The notes: generated from the letters alone by a model not told the origin. DNA of 64,000 nucleotides from Strix aluco (GCF_031877795.1 NC_133933.1:63128984-63192983), one strand, 5' to 3'. Counted from the first letter of the stretch, positions 1-10,542 are shown. Program-made: numbers and translations.

Positions 1-3000
1 AACAGATGTAACATGGCAAAAAGATATGCACATATTTCATTTTTTTGTGAAGTCCGCTGAAAACACAAAATCAAGATTAGAAAAATCTTAGTAGTATTTG
101 TATATTACTTTTTTTAAAAGAGAGAGAACCTGGTATTTTTCTGTTCACTTACAATTTTCCTAAAATCCACCAAGAGATATAAAATATTAGGGATGGTCTG
201 TTCAAAATGAAAAACAAATAGCAAAAAATTAATTAGCGCACAAAGCAAGCCTATTGTCAGCCCCTGAGTCTTTGGTGCCTCTGACTATAGCATCTGGATT
301 TGTTAATGCAGATGACTCACATTGTTAAGTCTTTGTTAAATAACTAGATGATATTTTGGACTAATAAAATGGTCGTTCTAATTTTAATAACATTTCTTTT
401 TAAATTTAAGCAAGAAGAAACAGATGTTTTAAACAGACCAGTCCTCACCACATGATAGCTGCTCAAGTCTGTCACCAAGTTGCATGGCTTAACAGGAGCA
501 AGGACTACATGAATTAGTAAGCATTTCCAGGATCAGGCCCTAGACTAGTAACATATTGAGATTTTTTAGAGCTGTATATCTTGAAGTAGTTTACATCCAG
601 GATATTAAAAAACCTCTTATCTTAGGATAGTTTAGCTCTTAGCTTAGCTGAAGCAGGGAGCCAGCCATGGGGGATGCTTTTCTTGAGAAATACTTTGCCC
701 TCGTAACGAGGATTTGATTGTTGCTTTGACAATCGTACATGTCGTGGCAGAGAGGATGTGAAAGTGAAGCACCCAAATGGCAGTTGGTGGTGACGTCCTG
801 TTTGCTGAGGACAGGAGCAAGCTCAACACGTCCGTGGGGACTGTGTGTGTAACCAACAGCTACTGCACCCCCAGGAGCGCAGCCTTCTCCTGTGGTGGCT
901 CCCTGGGAACAAAGCTGTGGCTGCCCCTTCTCCAGCTGGTGTGTGGAGCATCTTCACCCAGGTTAATCTCTCCCCATGAATCTAGAGCTCACAGGCGTTT
1001 CATCTGTCTCCTGTGCATGAAGCACTCCCACCTCACACACTCAGGCAAGAATTGCTAGATCACTTTTGCAGCTTAGAGGCTCTGTTGAGCCACTGTACGA
1101 GCAAAGAGGATGTACCAGCAGTTGTAATACAAGCCTGGGACTCTGGAGGTGTACATACAGCTCAGGATATGCTTCACAAGTGTATACCCCCATGATGCAG
1201 TAATAGTAAAATAAATAAAAGATGGTAAACCCCACACCCTGGAGCTTTTACTACTCTAGGCCAGACATCCAAAAAATGGATAAGCTCTCTTCACTAACAT
1301 GTAACTGTCTCTCCATCACCATGACCAACATTTAGGGCTTAAATGCATAGACTCCCTCAGTACATAAGAAGTTGTGCTTATTGAAGAGGTTACTGCCACC
1401 TACCAGCTATTTATTGTCCCTCTGCTGGAGCCTGCTGTCTCCTCAGATCTGTTGGCTCACTGTATCCTAATCTTATTCAGGCAAATGTGTCTGAGCTAAT
1501 GCAGATAGTTTAAATAGTAAGTCTGGTAACCTGGCTCATTTAATCTGAAAAGGGCTGGAGAACACACATACAAGCAACTGCACCAGCAGATGTGAGAAGC
1601 ATTAATATCTGGCAGGGGTGATGCTGACAAAAAATGGGGATGGTAACTTTTTTCACTGGCTCAGCTGGGCTTTGGAAGAGAGCACCTGTTTATAATCTTA
1701 GGACATACATTTCTTTTGGCAGTAGTGCTGGCTAAACAGGTCCTATTCATCTCCCCCTGCCTCCAAACCTGCTTTTCGGTTAAACAGTAAGAAGTGGGTA
1801 ACGGCCTCATGCGCTCTGCCCCTTCTCTTCCCCCTTCCTGTTATGCCAGCACTACTGGTTGGGCCGTTGGGTGAGTCAGTGCAAGGATCTGGATAAAAAT
1901 AAGTTTTCTTTCTCCCCCCTTGGGTTACTGGCACACCAAGCAGCTGCGCAGACCGTTGCATCAGCACTTCCAAGGTCCAGGCCAGGTGGTTATGGAGCTG
2001 CTGGAGCTGGAGCTGCAGCTGAAAGAAATGTTCATGCAGCCACGGCATTCCTCCCTCGTGCCTCATTTCCTTGATGGTGAAGTGGGAGTAACTGGACTTC
2101 TCAGTTTACAAGAGTGCTTAAAGGATAAATGGATCAAAGCAACAGCTCCCAAACTAGGAAGTTGCCCCCTTGGGAAAGCACAGCGTGTACCAGGTTGGAA
2201 TGGAGAAGGCTCAGGAAAATTTCACCTGGCCTCTCCCCTCCCTCAACCTCTTCCAGTCTTTTGCAGTTCTTCCCTCTCCCCTGAGACTGTTCACTTTGTG
2301 TCCCCTACGCAGATGGGCCGAAGGAAATTGGCACTGGGGTGAATGTTGGTGGAACTTGGAGGGTAGCATTCATTTGGAGAGAAAGCAACAGTATGAGGAT
2401 ACAGTATGACTATACTTTGGGAGGCTAAGGCAGCTGCAAGTTGGGCTGCAGGAATTTGGGGTTACCCAGAGAATGAACATGCATGTACGTGTAAAAGGGT
2501 GGGGAATGAAGATAAGGTGGAGGAAGGAGGGAATTACAAACTATTACAGCAAAGGAGAAAGGTGGGGCTCCAGCTGAAAGACTCAGAGCTGCACTTAGAG
2601 ATTGTCAAAGACAGAATGGTCTAGAGAACGGTCAAATACTACAGAAGTGGGTCAGAAATAGAGTGTATCGGGCAAACTCATAATTTTGTCACCCTTGCAA
2701 ATATTCAGAGTTGCATATACACTATAGCCATAGAAAAGAAATTCAGTTTGCAAAGGAAAACAATTGTGCCGTCTCCTATTAAAATCCATGCATTTCTGAC
2801 TGTACATAAAAATATCCTACAAATTATTTTTCTTGGTGAAGACATGGAGCTCACTGTAATCTGTTCCTAGAAACAGCAGTTGATGAATACTGCAGGCTGT
2901 AGGTAATATTTGCATTTTGATATATAAAATGTGTAACTATACAGTGGAAAAAGTTTAGGAGAGAAAACGAGGGCTTTTTTTTTTTCTTGGACGATCCAGC

Positions 3001-6000
3001 GTGTTTATAGCTAAGGTACTGATCTCATTTATTTTATGAGTGTGAAAGCTGTGTATTGTCAGTTTGACGATTTTTTCGATGTATCAGTCAACTCTGCATG
3101 CTACAACTGATGATAGAAAGGACCTCCGACCAATGTGTAGCTAACAGCAAATATTTCTTTTGGTTTCCCATGTGTCTCTTGCACATCATCAAAGAAAAGA
3201 TTTGTAAAAGGCAGGAGAACGGGAAAGAATCATTGGCAGAGAATTCTGGGATTACTGTTGTACTGGATCTCATTTAAGTTTTCTAATTTATAAATGAACA
3301 GGACTAAATTATTAATTCAAAGGAAGGCTGGCCTTTTTCTAGATTTCTCCAAAATGCAATGATCTTCCCAAACGAAGACATAGGATCCAGAAATATTAGT
3401 GTAATTCAGTTTAAAGGCTCAGATTTCACTGGTGGGTAAACCCAGAAATCAGCAACCCCTACTATTACTGCCAAGTGGAAGATTTTGTTTTGATTTACGA
3501 AATTGGTTGGCTGCTATCTCACCAAAGTACAGACTCAAGAGCTGTTTTTCCTAGAGGCCTCAGTCCACAGAAGCACTTAATCAGGGCTTAACTTTAAGGA
3601 AGTGAGTGATCTTATTGACTTCAATGGATGATTCGCATTTGTAAAATTGAGGTATTTAAACATTCTATTCAAGTGGTCTAAATCCAGCAAGGAAAAAAAT
3701 TGCTAATGTTGCATTTCCATAATAAAATCATGTATGACATTCTTGAGATGGAGACGGTGATGTTTTGAAGTCCTTTTGTTTACACATTGCCAGAAGAAAT
3801 TGATTAAATTGCCCAGGATTAGTGGCTGTTAAAGAACGGATTTTAATTAAATGGTAGAATGTGTCACTCTCTACATGTTTTAGGCCACGATCTGTTGGCA
3901 TAAAACATATTGTTTCAAAGTTCAGTACGACCAGCTAAAATAAAATTATTACACTTACCTACAAGCTTTACACCTAACAGATTCTGGCTTATCAGCTGGA
4001 TATCTACTGTAATAGTCTACATATTACATTTGTGATGGAAATGTAAATATTACATAATAAAGAAAACACTACTACGTTATATTTATATGTTGACCACATA
4101 AGGGTTCTCTTAAAAGCAAAATCCCATTACTATAGTTCCAAATACCAAGCTAAAGCATAAAGCTAAAGCTCTGAGCTGGCTGCTTACTTTTCTGTGATCT
4201 GATTTATGACTTATTGAAATCAATTAAAAGATTTGCACTGACTTCAGAATGATTTTGATTGGATGTTTAACTAGTAAAAGAAGTGATAATTTAATAAAAG
4301 CCCATATACTTCTCTCTTTTTTCTTCATTAAATCTAACGCCAATCTAAAAGAAGGAAATTGAGAATTACAGTGAATTTGACAACTGTTTCACTGAACTGC
4401 ACAGTGGATTTAAACATAAAGCATAACAAGAACCCAACAAAAAGGAATTTTGGATTTTTCAGACTTTTGTGGGTACCCAGGTCAGACGCAACAGGCTCTT
4501 GAACTCTGACTGGACTTCTACCTCTCAGAAAAAATTAAAGATTTCTCCCAATACCTCTAAAACAACACCTCGGAGCTATTACAGTATCGGTTTGTTTTCT
4601 GTATCTCTCTTTAGTGTTACTCTTTGCAGGATTTAAAAGGCACTGCTCTGACCAAAGGGAAGGATGGCTGCTGTACTGCTGGGAAAGGTGCCTCGCTTCC
4701 ACGGGGTCGAGCTACAGAGGGGCGGCCTAGGGGGTCTGTATGGATGTCATAGTCAATGGAATAAACAAATTGCTAACAGTAAGTTCAAAAAATGATGTTG
4801 TTTATCCTGGAAAGGGATCCCAGAGTACCAGAGTTTATAATTTATCAGAAAAAAATCAAGAGAAAGAAACCATGCAACATTGGTTTATAGAAAATAATTA
4901 AATTGAAGAAACAATGAAAATGGAACTAAAGTTGAAACTGCGCACTTGCAATATCAAATATCAATGCAATCATTTTGCAGCAGATAATATGCATGGCAAT
5001 TATAGCTTTTTTACATTATATTATAATAAATTCATAATTCATGCATACAAGGAGAGCTTTTGGAAAGGAGCATTTGAATTTAACAAACACTACCACTCAT
5101 CATCTGAGCAAAGATGGCAAAAGGAATTTCAACATTATTTGCGATCTGAAAAATTGAACCATCGTTGTTGCTTTGTGTTGTGCTTCCCTTGCACAGACTG
5201 CAGTGCCTTCTGTCTGCTTTAGGGTGTGGCATCTGCCATTGGGGAGGAAAAACTGGCATGTGTTGCCTTTTATAGCAGCCTGATTTCATTGTGCTGAGGG
5301 CCTCTATTTTATAGCCTCTTAGTTCCAATCTTGTAGCCGAGTTGCTGAAACAAATGGGAGGAAAAGGAGTTAGTAGTATAAACTCTTCAGTTTAAAGCCT
5401 CATCCTTTTTTCCTTTCCCGGGGAAAACATTTCAAAGTGAATCTGTGTTAAACTTTGCGGGTTATTTTCCTGATCAGAAAGAGTTGTGGAGCACGTCAGG
5501 AAGTATTGCGATCTGCAGCCAAGACACTATCAGTGCATTTTATCAGATTTTCAATATATTTATTTTTACTTGAATATAAATGTCTTAAAGTATAAACGTG
5601 CAATTGATTTTATATTTTATTTTAGAGTACACATGTAAATAAATACACAGAAGGAGACATCTATATTTATATTTGCATATGAAAGACTTCAAAAAATCAA
5701 CTTACGTGGTTTAATGTGTATAATTAGCGTGCATTTGAATATAGAAAAGAAGAAAATCCAGGAGAAAATGTCAAAAAGGCTCACTAACAAAGATGTAGTA
5801 TTCTCTTGGCAAAAGCTGATGAATGATTTGGCATGAATTCATCTTACAGTTCTGTTATTCTCTCTCCTACAAAGATGATATACCCCTTTCTAGCAGTTTG
5901 CATAGAATTGCAATTTGTTGTTGTTACAGGCTGTAATGACCCTTGGGTATGCACCTGATTCCCCCCACTAGAATTACTCACCATTTTTTTTCCCGCTCTA

Positions 6001-6982
6001 TGTTTTTCTATTAGCCATATAACATTTTTGCACTTGCAAAGAGTACAAAAAAAAAAAAAAAAAGAAGAAGAGAAAGAAAAATACAATTGTAACAGAAGTG
6101 TTAGCAAGATGTACTTGACGATCACGGAGACTTTTCGAAACTAACTCCGTAATGGAAATCAGAATATTTCTGATTTTCAGACAGAACTAAATTTAATAGA
6201 CACTGGAATCACACTGTTCATACATTTACCAATAATGTTTGCATGTAATTCGACATCATAGCATGAAGCTTCTGCTCTTTAATATTTTCACAGTGGATTC
6301 AAAAAAGCCTACCTATTCATGATAACATCTTTCTCAATATGCTGCGTTTTTCTCTACCGTTATTATTGAATCTCCTTTTTATCCATTTTGAAATTTGAAA
6401 ACGTGCTTACCTTTAACAGAGCACATAAATATACTAATTTAAAACAGTGTGGTTTAGACCCTTACTATATTGAAAACATTCGTGAATATCCCAGTTTGCT
6501 ATATTCATAGCCAAGAATGTGATCTCCCAAATGCTTTTATTAGTTGAACGCAGTGTGTGACTATCACCTTTTCTTAGACTAGGGCATCGTTTGTATTAAA
6601 ATAGCTATAAAAAACCCTTCAAACCGTTCCGAAAGATGGTTCAAAAATGTAGGTCATCAGCCGCAGCTTTCCATTTGGAGCAAGAGTTACTAGGATTACG
6701 TATTTTGGTTTTTTGTGTTACTACGTTTTCACAAGTGTCTTCTGTGTACTGGAAATTATGTTGTTTGGGGAAACAATTATGAGACCGAAAATGTCTCGCT
6801 TTCCTTGATCAGCTCCTGTTGATCTGCAAATAAGCGCACAGAACATACTGAGAACAGCCCTATATATACAAGCATCATCAGTGCAAATGACCGTTAGGAT
6901 TTGGAGACAGCTGGACAATGTGGACAACTGCAAAGATGCTACCGCTGCAGAATTTTAAGTTAAATTTTGTCAGCACACACAG
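1..6982. other. 5' flanking intergenic DNA, AT-rich
   Basis: No exon, RNA gene or conserved protein could be supported here. The open frames present (for example around 1920-2342 and 644-1195) have no recognisable domain, no good splice context and ordinary chance length. The stretch holds short homopolymers, including an A17 run at 6047-6063, and a diverged interspersed repeat near 3550-3650 listed separately. Composition changes abruptly at about 6990, where the CpG island starts. Distal enhancers or noncoding transcripts could exist but cannot be read from the sequence. Confidence 0.6.
3550..3655. repeat. Diverged sauropsid interspersed repeat (probable palindromic DNA-transposon relic)
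   Basis: The segment runs from a 'ggcctcagtccacagaagca' start through 'cttaactttaag' to 'ttgacttcaatgg'. From memory this order matches a very common old repeat of archosaurs and turtles in which 'gcttaactttaagc' and 'cattgacttcaatggg' recur as a palindromic unit. It is degraded and probably only part of one copy. The family name is not certain and strand is not assigned because the parent is nearly palindromic. Confidence 0.4.
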
Positions 6983-6990
6983 TATATAAA
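6983..6990 (+). promoter_or_regulatory. TATA-like box at the upstream edge of the CpG island
   Basis: The octamer TATATAAA is followed at once by a G-rich run (6991-7005) and then by CpG-dense sequence. If used, initiation would fall around 7010-7025, giving an unspliced leader of about 1.1 kb for ARID1B. CpG-island promoters usually lack a TATA box, so this may be coincidence in an AT-rich flank. Confidence 0.2.
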
Positions 6991-7010
6991 TCGGGGGTGG
7001 GGGGGTTACG

Positions 7011-7040
7011 ACGGACGAACGGACGGGACGGACGGACGAC
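7011..7040. repeat. GGAC-type tetranucleotide repeat
   Basis: Imperfect tandem units of ACGG/GGAC with one AACG and one GGGAC interruption, inside the upstream edge of the CpG island and just downstream of the TATA-like box. It is CpG-rich and likely length-variable. Confidence 0.7.
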
Positions 7041-7630
7041 CAGAAGTCGTGTTTTTCCGTGAAATCGCAGGGGTTTCCCTGCCCTGGGGCTCCGAGAAGT
7101 CTTTAGAACACCACAGAGGGGGCTGGGGGGCAGCGTGCGGTCCCCAAAAGTTTGACCGATCCATCTGCTCCAGCACACCTGGACACGGGGCACGGCGTTC
7201 GCGACTGCCCCCTCGCCTCCCTCCCTGCCGCCGCAGCGGCCCACGCGGGGCAGTGCCGCCGGCGGCCCCCACCCCCCACTCCTCTGCGGCGGGGCCAGCC
7301 CCGGCCCCCCCCCCGCCTCCCCCGGCGGCGTTGCGCGGCCCGGGGCGCCCGGCCGGGCTCGCTTCGACCCTTCCCCTCGGAGCGACCCCCGCCCGAGTTC
7401 GGCGTTTGGCCGCCTCCTCCGTCCAGCCCGGCGGTGCCCCGCGGCGGCGGCGACCCTCGGGGCGCACACGGGTGGGACCCGGGTGCGAGCAGGGGCCACC
7501 CGAGGGGGCCGCGCCCCCTCGACCCGGCCCGCCGCGCTGCGCTGCCGGCGGCGGGGAGCGGGAGCCGGAGCCGTGCGGAGTCCAGTCCGCGTTTTGCGAG
7601 TGCGCGGGAGCGGTCGGGGTGGAGGGGGCG

Positions 7631-7720
7631 ATGGCTGCCGGCGCTGGCTCGCTCGCTCGCTCATGCCATGCTGGGCCAGCGCGGCTCCGCCAGACGTGTG
7701 TTTACCCATATCCGGGTTAG
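7631..7720 (+). other. Upstream ORF in the presumed ARID1B leader, 29 codons, strong Kozak
   Basis: An ATG at 7631 sits in the context GCGATGG (G at -3, G at +4), close to optimal for vertebrate initiation. The frame runs 29 codons through a Leu/Ala/Arg-rich stretch over the CTCG repeat and stops with TAG at 7718-7720. It is in the same frame as the ARID1B start at 8108, but that stop and a later one separate them, so it is not an N-terminal extension. If the transcript begins upstream of 7631, this uORF would reduce translation of ARID1B. Further ATGs at 7663 and 7668 open overlapping frames; the one at 7668 is 50 codons long and ends at 7820. Confidence 0.4.
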
Positions 7721-7733
7721 AGAGGAAAGGAGG

Positions 7734-7751
7734 AAAAAAAAAAAAAAAAAA
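7734..7751 (+). repeat. A18 homopolymer in the leader region
   Basis: Eighteen consecutive A between 7734 and 7751, between the two uORF stops in the presumed 5' leader. Likely length-variable. Confidence 0.9.
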
Positions 7752-8035
7752 GTTTCATTTAAACCTGAACAAAAAACTTTCAACATGAAATCACACAGCA
7801 GGAACAGGCACGGACCGTAAGGCGTTCTTACCATTTCTAATCTCAATCACGGACTCGGGGAGGGAAATTTCTCTAATTTGGTGCGAGCGGAGCGGTCCGC
7901 AGGGGATACTCTTGGCTCAGTCAAGCCCCTTTCCCGGCCGCTGCTCTTTCTGCCCCTCTACTCTCCCTCCCCCCACCCCTGCTCGCCCCCTTTTTTGAGA
8001 GTGAGGGTCGATTTTTTTGCTTTTTCAATTTTTCC

Positions 8036-8064
8036 TTTTTTTTTTTTTTTTTTTTTTTTGCTAG
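8036..8064 (+). promoter_or_regulatory. T24 tract followed by CTAG: leader poly-T with splice-acceptor appearance
   Basis: Twenty-four T in a row (8036-8059), preceded by more T/C-rich sequence from about 7990, are followed by GCTAG at 8060-8064. A long pyrimidine tract ending in YAG is the form of a 3' splice site. If used, an upstream noncoding exon would join at 8065, leaving only 43 nt of leader before the main ATG and skipping the uORF at 7631. Alternatively it is just a poly-U stretch in a contiguous 5' leader. No strong partner donor stands out upstream; GTAAGG at 7818 is the best one seen. Confidence 0.35.
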
Positions 8065-8099
8065 TTACTATTATCAGTACTCATTTCTCCGGACTCGCA

Positions 8100-8111
8100 A
8101 TGTTGCGATGA
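8100..8111 (+). other. Three-codon upstream ORF overlapping the ARID1B start
   Basis: ATG TTG CGA TGA starts at 8100. Its TGA stop (8109-8111) overlaps the ARID1B ATG (8108-8110) as ATGA. The context has G at -3 and T at +4, so it is adequate but not strong. Ribosomes that start here would terminate exactly on the main start, an arrangement compatible with leaky scanning or termination-reinitiation. The flanks are symmetrical: TCGCAA and TTGCGA face each other at 8095-8108, and ATGATCAT at 8108-8115 is a palindrome. Confidence 0.5.
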
Positions 8112-9913
8112 TCATGGCCGCGCAAGTCGCAGCGGCTCCGGCGGGTGCGAACAACAGCAAGGGCAAAGCCCCGAGCCTGCCGGGCGGCCTGGGCCCGGAG
8201 CGGGGCCCGGGGGGGGCCGGAGCCGCCGCCGCCGCGGGGGCTCCCGGGCCGGGCCCCGCGCTGGGGGTCGGAGAGGGGAGTTCGGCCGGCGGCGGCAGCA
8301 GCAGCGGCAGCGTGAATAATGTAGATCACCATCTCCTCCACCACCACAGCGAGCCGCTGAACATGGCCAATAACGCGGCTCCCGCCGCTGCCGCCGGTAA
8401 CAACAACAACAACAACGCCAGCGGCGGCGGCGGCTCCTCCTCGGAGCCGGCTCTGAAGGAAGGTGGAAGCTCCTCGGCGTTATCTTCATCTTCTTCGTCT
8501 TCTTCCTCCTCCTCCTCCTCCTCCTCCAACCCGGGCTCGGCCATGGAGACGGGGCTGCTCCCCAACCACAAGCTGAAGAGCGTCGGAGGCGATCACCCCG
8601 CCGCGCCGCCCCACCACCACCATGCCCACCACCCGCATCACCATGCCCACCACCACCATGCCCACCACCCGCACCACCACCACCATGCACTACAGCAGCA
8701 GCTAAATCAATTCCCGCCGCCGCCGCCGCCGCAGCAGCCGCCGCCTCAGCACCATCCCGTGCAGAATAACAACAGCAGCCTCGGCGGCGGCGGCGGCGGC
8801 AGCGGCAGCAACAACAACGGCGGTGGCGGTGGCGGCGCTGCTCAGCCCAGTGCAGACATGGAGCAGCAGCAACATGGAGGAAAAGACAGTGTTTTGGGCG
8901 CTCAGGCCGAGCCCCCCCAGCAGCCGCAGCAAATGCTGAATAAAGGCGCCGACGAGGAGGAGATGCCCGGCAAGATGGGCGAGCCCATCGGCGGCCGCTA
9001 CGATCACCCCGGCTTGGGACCCCTGGGCGGACAGCAGCAGCCCCAGCAGCCGCCCCCGAGCGCTGGGAGCGGCGGCGGCGGCCTCGGCGGCGGCGGCGGC
9101 GGCGGGAGCGGGGGAGGCGGCGGCGGCCCCTCCGCGGTGGGTGTCTCGGAGTTCAATAGCTATTATGGCAACGCTGCCCCTGCCCCTGCCAGCAGCGCTA
9201 CGGCGAGCCGCGCCGGGCCTTGCTTTGATCAACATGGCGGACAACAAAGCCCCGGGATGGGGATAATGCACCCCACGGCGGCCCCCAACAGCATGGACCC
9301 CCTGCAAAACTCCCACGAAGGGTACCCCAACAGCCAGTACAACCACTATCCGGGCTACGGCCGCGGCCCCGGCGGCGGCGGCGGCGCGGGCGGCGGCGGC
9401 GGCGCGGGAGCCGTGGCGGCGGCGGCGGCGGCGGCGGCCGCCGGGGCAGGCGGCGGCGGCTACGGGGGCTCCGCGGCGGGCTACGGGGTGCTGAGCTCCC
9501 CGCGGCAGCCGGGCGGCGGCATGATGATGGGCCCCGGCGGCGGGGCCGGCCTCGGCAAGGCTGCTGCCGGCGCGGCGGCGGCGGCCGGCGGCTTCGCGCG
9601 GTTCTCCGGGCAGAACCAGCACCCGTCCGGGGCCACCCCTACCTTGAACCAGCTGCTCACGTCCCCCAGCCCCATGATGCGGAGCTACGGCAGCAGCTAC
9701 CCCGACTACAGCAGCCCCAGCGCCCCGCCGCAGCCCCAGCCCCAGGCAGCGGCGGCCGCCCCGGGAAGCCAGCAGGCAGCGGCGGGCATGGGCATGGGCA
9801 AGGACATGGGCGCCCAGTACGGAGCGGCGAACCCGGCCTGGGCAGCGGCACAACAAAGGAGTCACCCGGCGATGAGCCCTGGGAACACCGGGCAGGCCAT
9901 CAGCAGGACCCAG
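8108..9913 (+). CDS. ARID1B: ARID1B exon 1 (coding part): N-terminal low-complexity region of BAF250b
   Basis: ARID1B is the AT-rich interaction domain subunit of the BAF (SWI/SNF) nucleosome remodeller and acts in the nucleus as an alternative to ARID1A. This exon gives residues 1-602, ending in phase 0 at CAG|GTAACC. Visible blocks are an Asn run (98-103), a pure Ser run (126-140), [15 protein letters not shown] just after it, a His-rich tract (169-193), ALQQQLNQF, Pro/Gln and Gly/Asn tracts, a conserved block with [13 protein letters not shown] and [20 protein letters not shown] (about 370-417), a long Gly/Ala tract, and [19 protein letters not shown] (508 onward) with an LXXLL motif at 513-517. 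The Ser/His tracts with [12 protein letters not shown] and ALQQQLNQF identify ARID1B over ARID1A. The start at 8108 is the longest frame. The ATG at 8114 (A at -3, G at +4, then MAAQVA as in ARID1A) is the better initiator and would give 600 codons. Confidence 0.96.
8399..8527 (+). repeat. AAC, GGC and TCC trinucleotide tracts in exon 1 (Asn, Gly, Ser runs)
   Basis: Six AAC codons at 8399-8416 are followed by a GGC run and then fifteen Ser codons at 8483-8527. The last eight Ser codons are pure TCC, while the first seven mix TCT, TCA, TCG and TCC. The pure part is the likely site of replication slippage, and the mixed part suggests the Ser tract itself is kept by selection. Confidence 0.85.
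8612..8686 (+). repeat. CAC/CAT tandem repeat coding the His-rich tract
   Basis: Twenty-five codons that are all His except for three Ala and two Pro. The DNA repeats a longer unit of the form CAC-CAT-GCC-CAC-CAC-CCG, so HHAHHPH recurs. Human ARID1B has a comparable His tract at the same place, followed by the same ALQQQLNQF. Such tracts are often linked to nuclear-speckle targeting or phase behaviour, but that is inference here. Confidence 0.85.
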
Positions 9914-10039
9914 GTAACCCCCCGCGCTCGATTCCTGACGGCTCCCCGCCTCTGTGCCACTCGTGTCGGGGCCTTAGTTTCTTTATAATTCACTTTTTTC
10001 CTCCCCCCCCAGCCCTCTCTCTTTTTTTCCCTTTTCCTG

Positions 10040-10062
10040 CCCCCCCCCCCCCCCCCCCCCCC
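10040..10062 (+). repeat. C23 homopolymer
   Basis: Twenty-three consecutive C shortly inside intron 1. The complementary strand is an uninterrupted G run able to form a quadruplex; the C strand could form an i-motif. Length may be uncertain because sequencing of such runs is unreliable. Confidence 0.9.
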
Positions 10063-10506
10063 GGCCAGTTCTGCTCCTCGCTGCCTCGGTAGCGAGGGTG
10101 AGCAGCGCACAATGCGCGGCCCCGCTGGGGCTGGAGGCATCGGAGTGCGGCTTTCGCTGCCGAAATTAGGCTGTTCTCAGACCCAATTAATATTTTTTTC
10201 CCCTCCACTTTGAAACGGCGACGGAGAGAGGCAGGGCCCGGAGGGCAGGCAGCTTGGGACGGGGGCGGGGGGGGGTGATTTTGTAACCGGAGTGTCGGAC
10301 CCGGGGGGCTCCCGGGAGATAACGTCCATTATCTTTCACGGGGCTTTTTTTTTTTTTTTCTTCCTTTTTTTCTCTTTCTAACCTGTTATTTTTTTGAACA
10401 GAACGAGTTGCGCCGTTGCACACTCTTAGCGCTTTAGTTTGTCGCTGATGGAGTTACCGCAGCGAGATCCACGGAGCGCGGCCGGGCTCCTTTTTCTGTG
10501 GGAAGA

Positions 10507-10542
10507 GCGCGCGCGCGCGTGTGTGTGTGTGCGCGCGTGTGC
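10507..10542. repeat. 36-bp alternating GC/GT tract (Z-DNA-prone)
   Basis: Strictly alternating purine-pyrimidine for 36 bp: GC units, then GT units, then GC and GT again. GC and GT alternation are the classic sequences for left-handed Z-DNA, and this copy lies in CpG-rich DNA about 600 bp into intron 1. Confidence 0.85.

Noticed and set aside
1920..2342. 140-codon frame in the 5' flank
   Set aside because: No recognisable family. Overlapping frames of similar length occur in the same place, consistent with chance in a locally GC-richer stretch.
6960..7709. 249-codon minus-strand frame and 222-223-codon plus-strand frames over the promoter CpG island
   Set aside because: Very high GC content removes stop codons. 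The products are Pro/Arg/Ala/Gly-rich with no recognisable fold, and frames are open on both strands at once.
8702..9865. 387-codon open frame on the minus strand opposite ARID1B exon 1
   Set aside because: It is the antisense of GC-rich, GGC/GCC-repeat coding sequence, which lacks stops on both strands. The predicted protein is Ala/Arg low complexity with no domain.
9914..9988. Continuation of the exon 1 frame past 9913 to a stop at 9986
   Set aside because: The extra 24 residues are intronic read-through. The CAG|GTAACC donor is at the position where exon 2 continues the known ARID1B sequence in frame.
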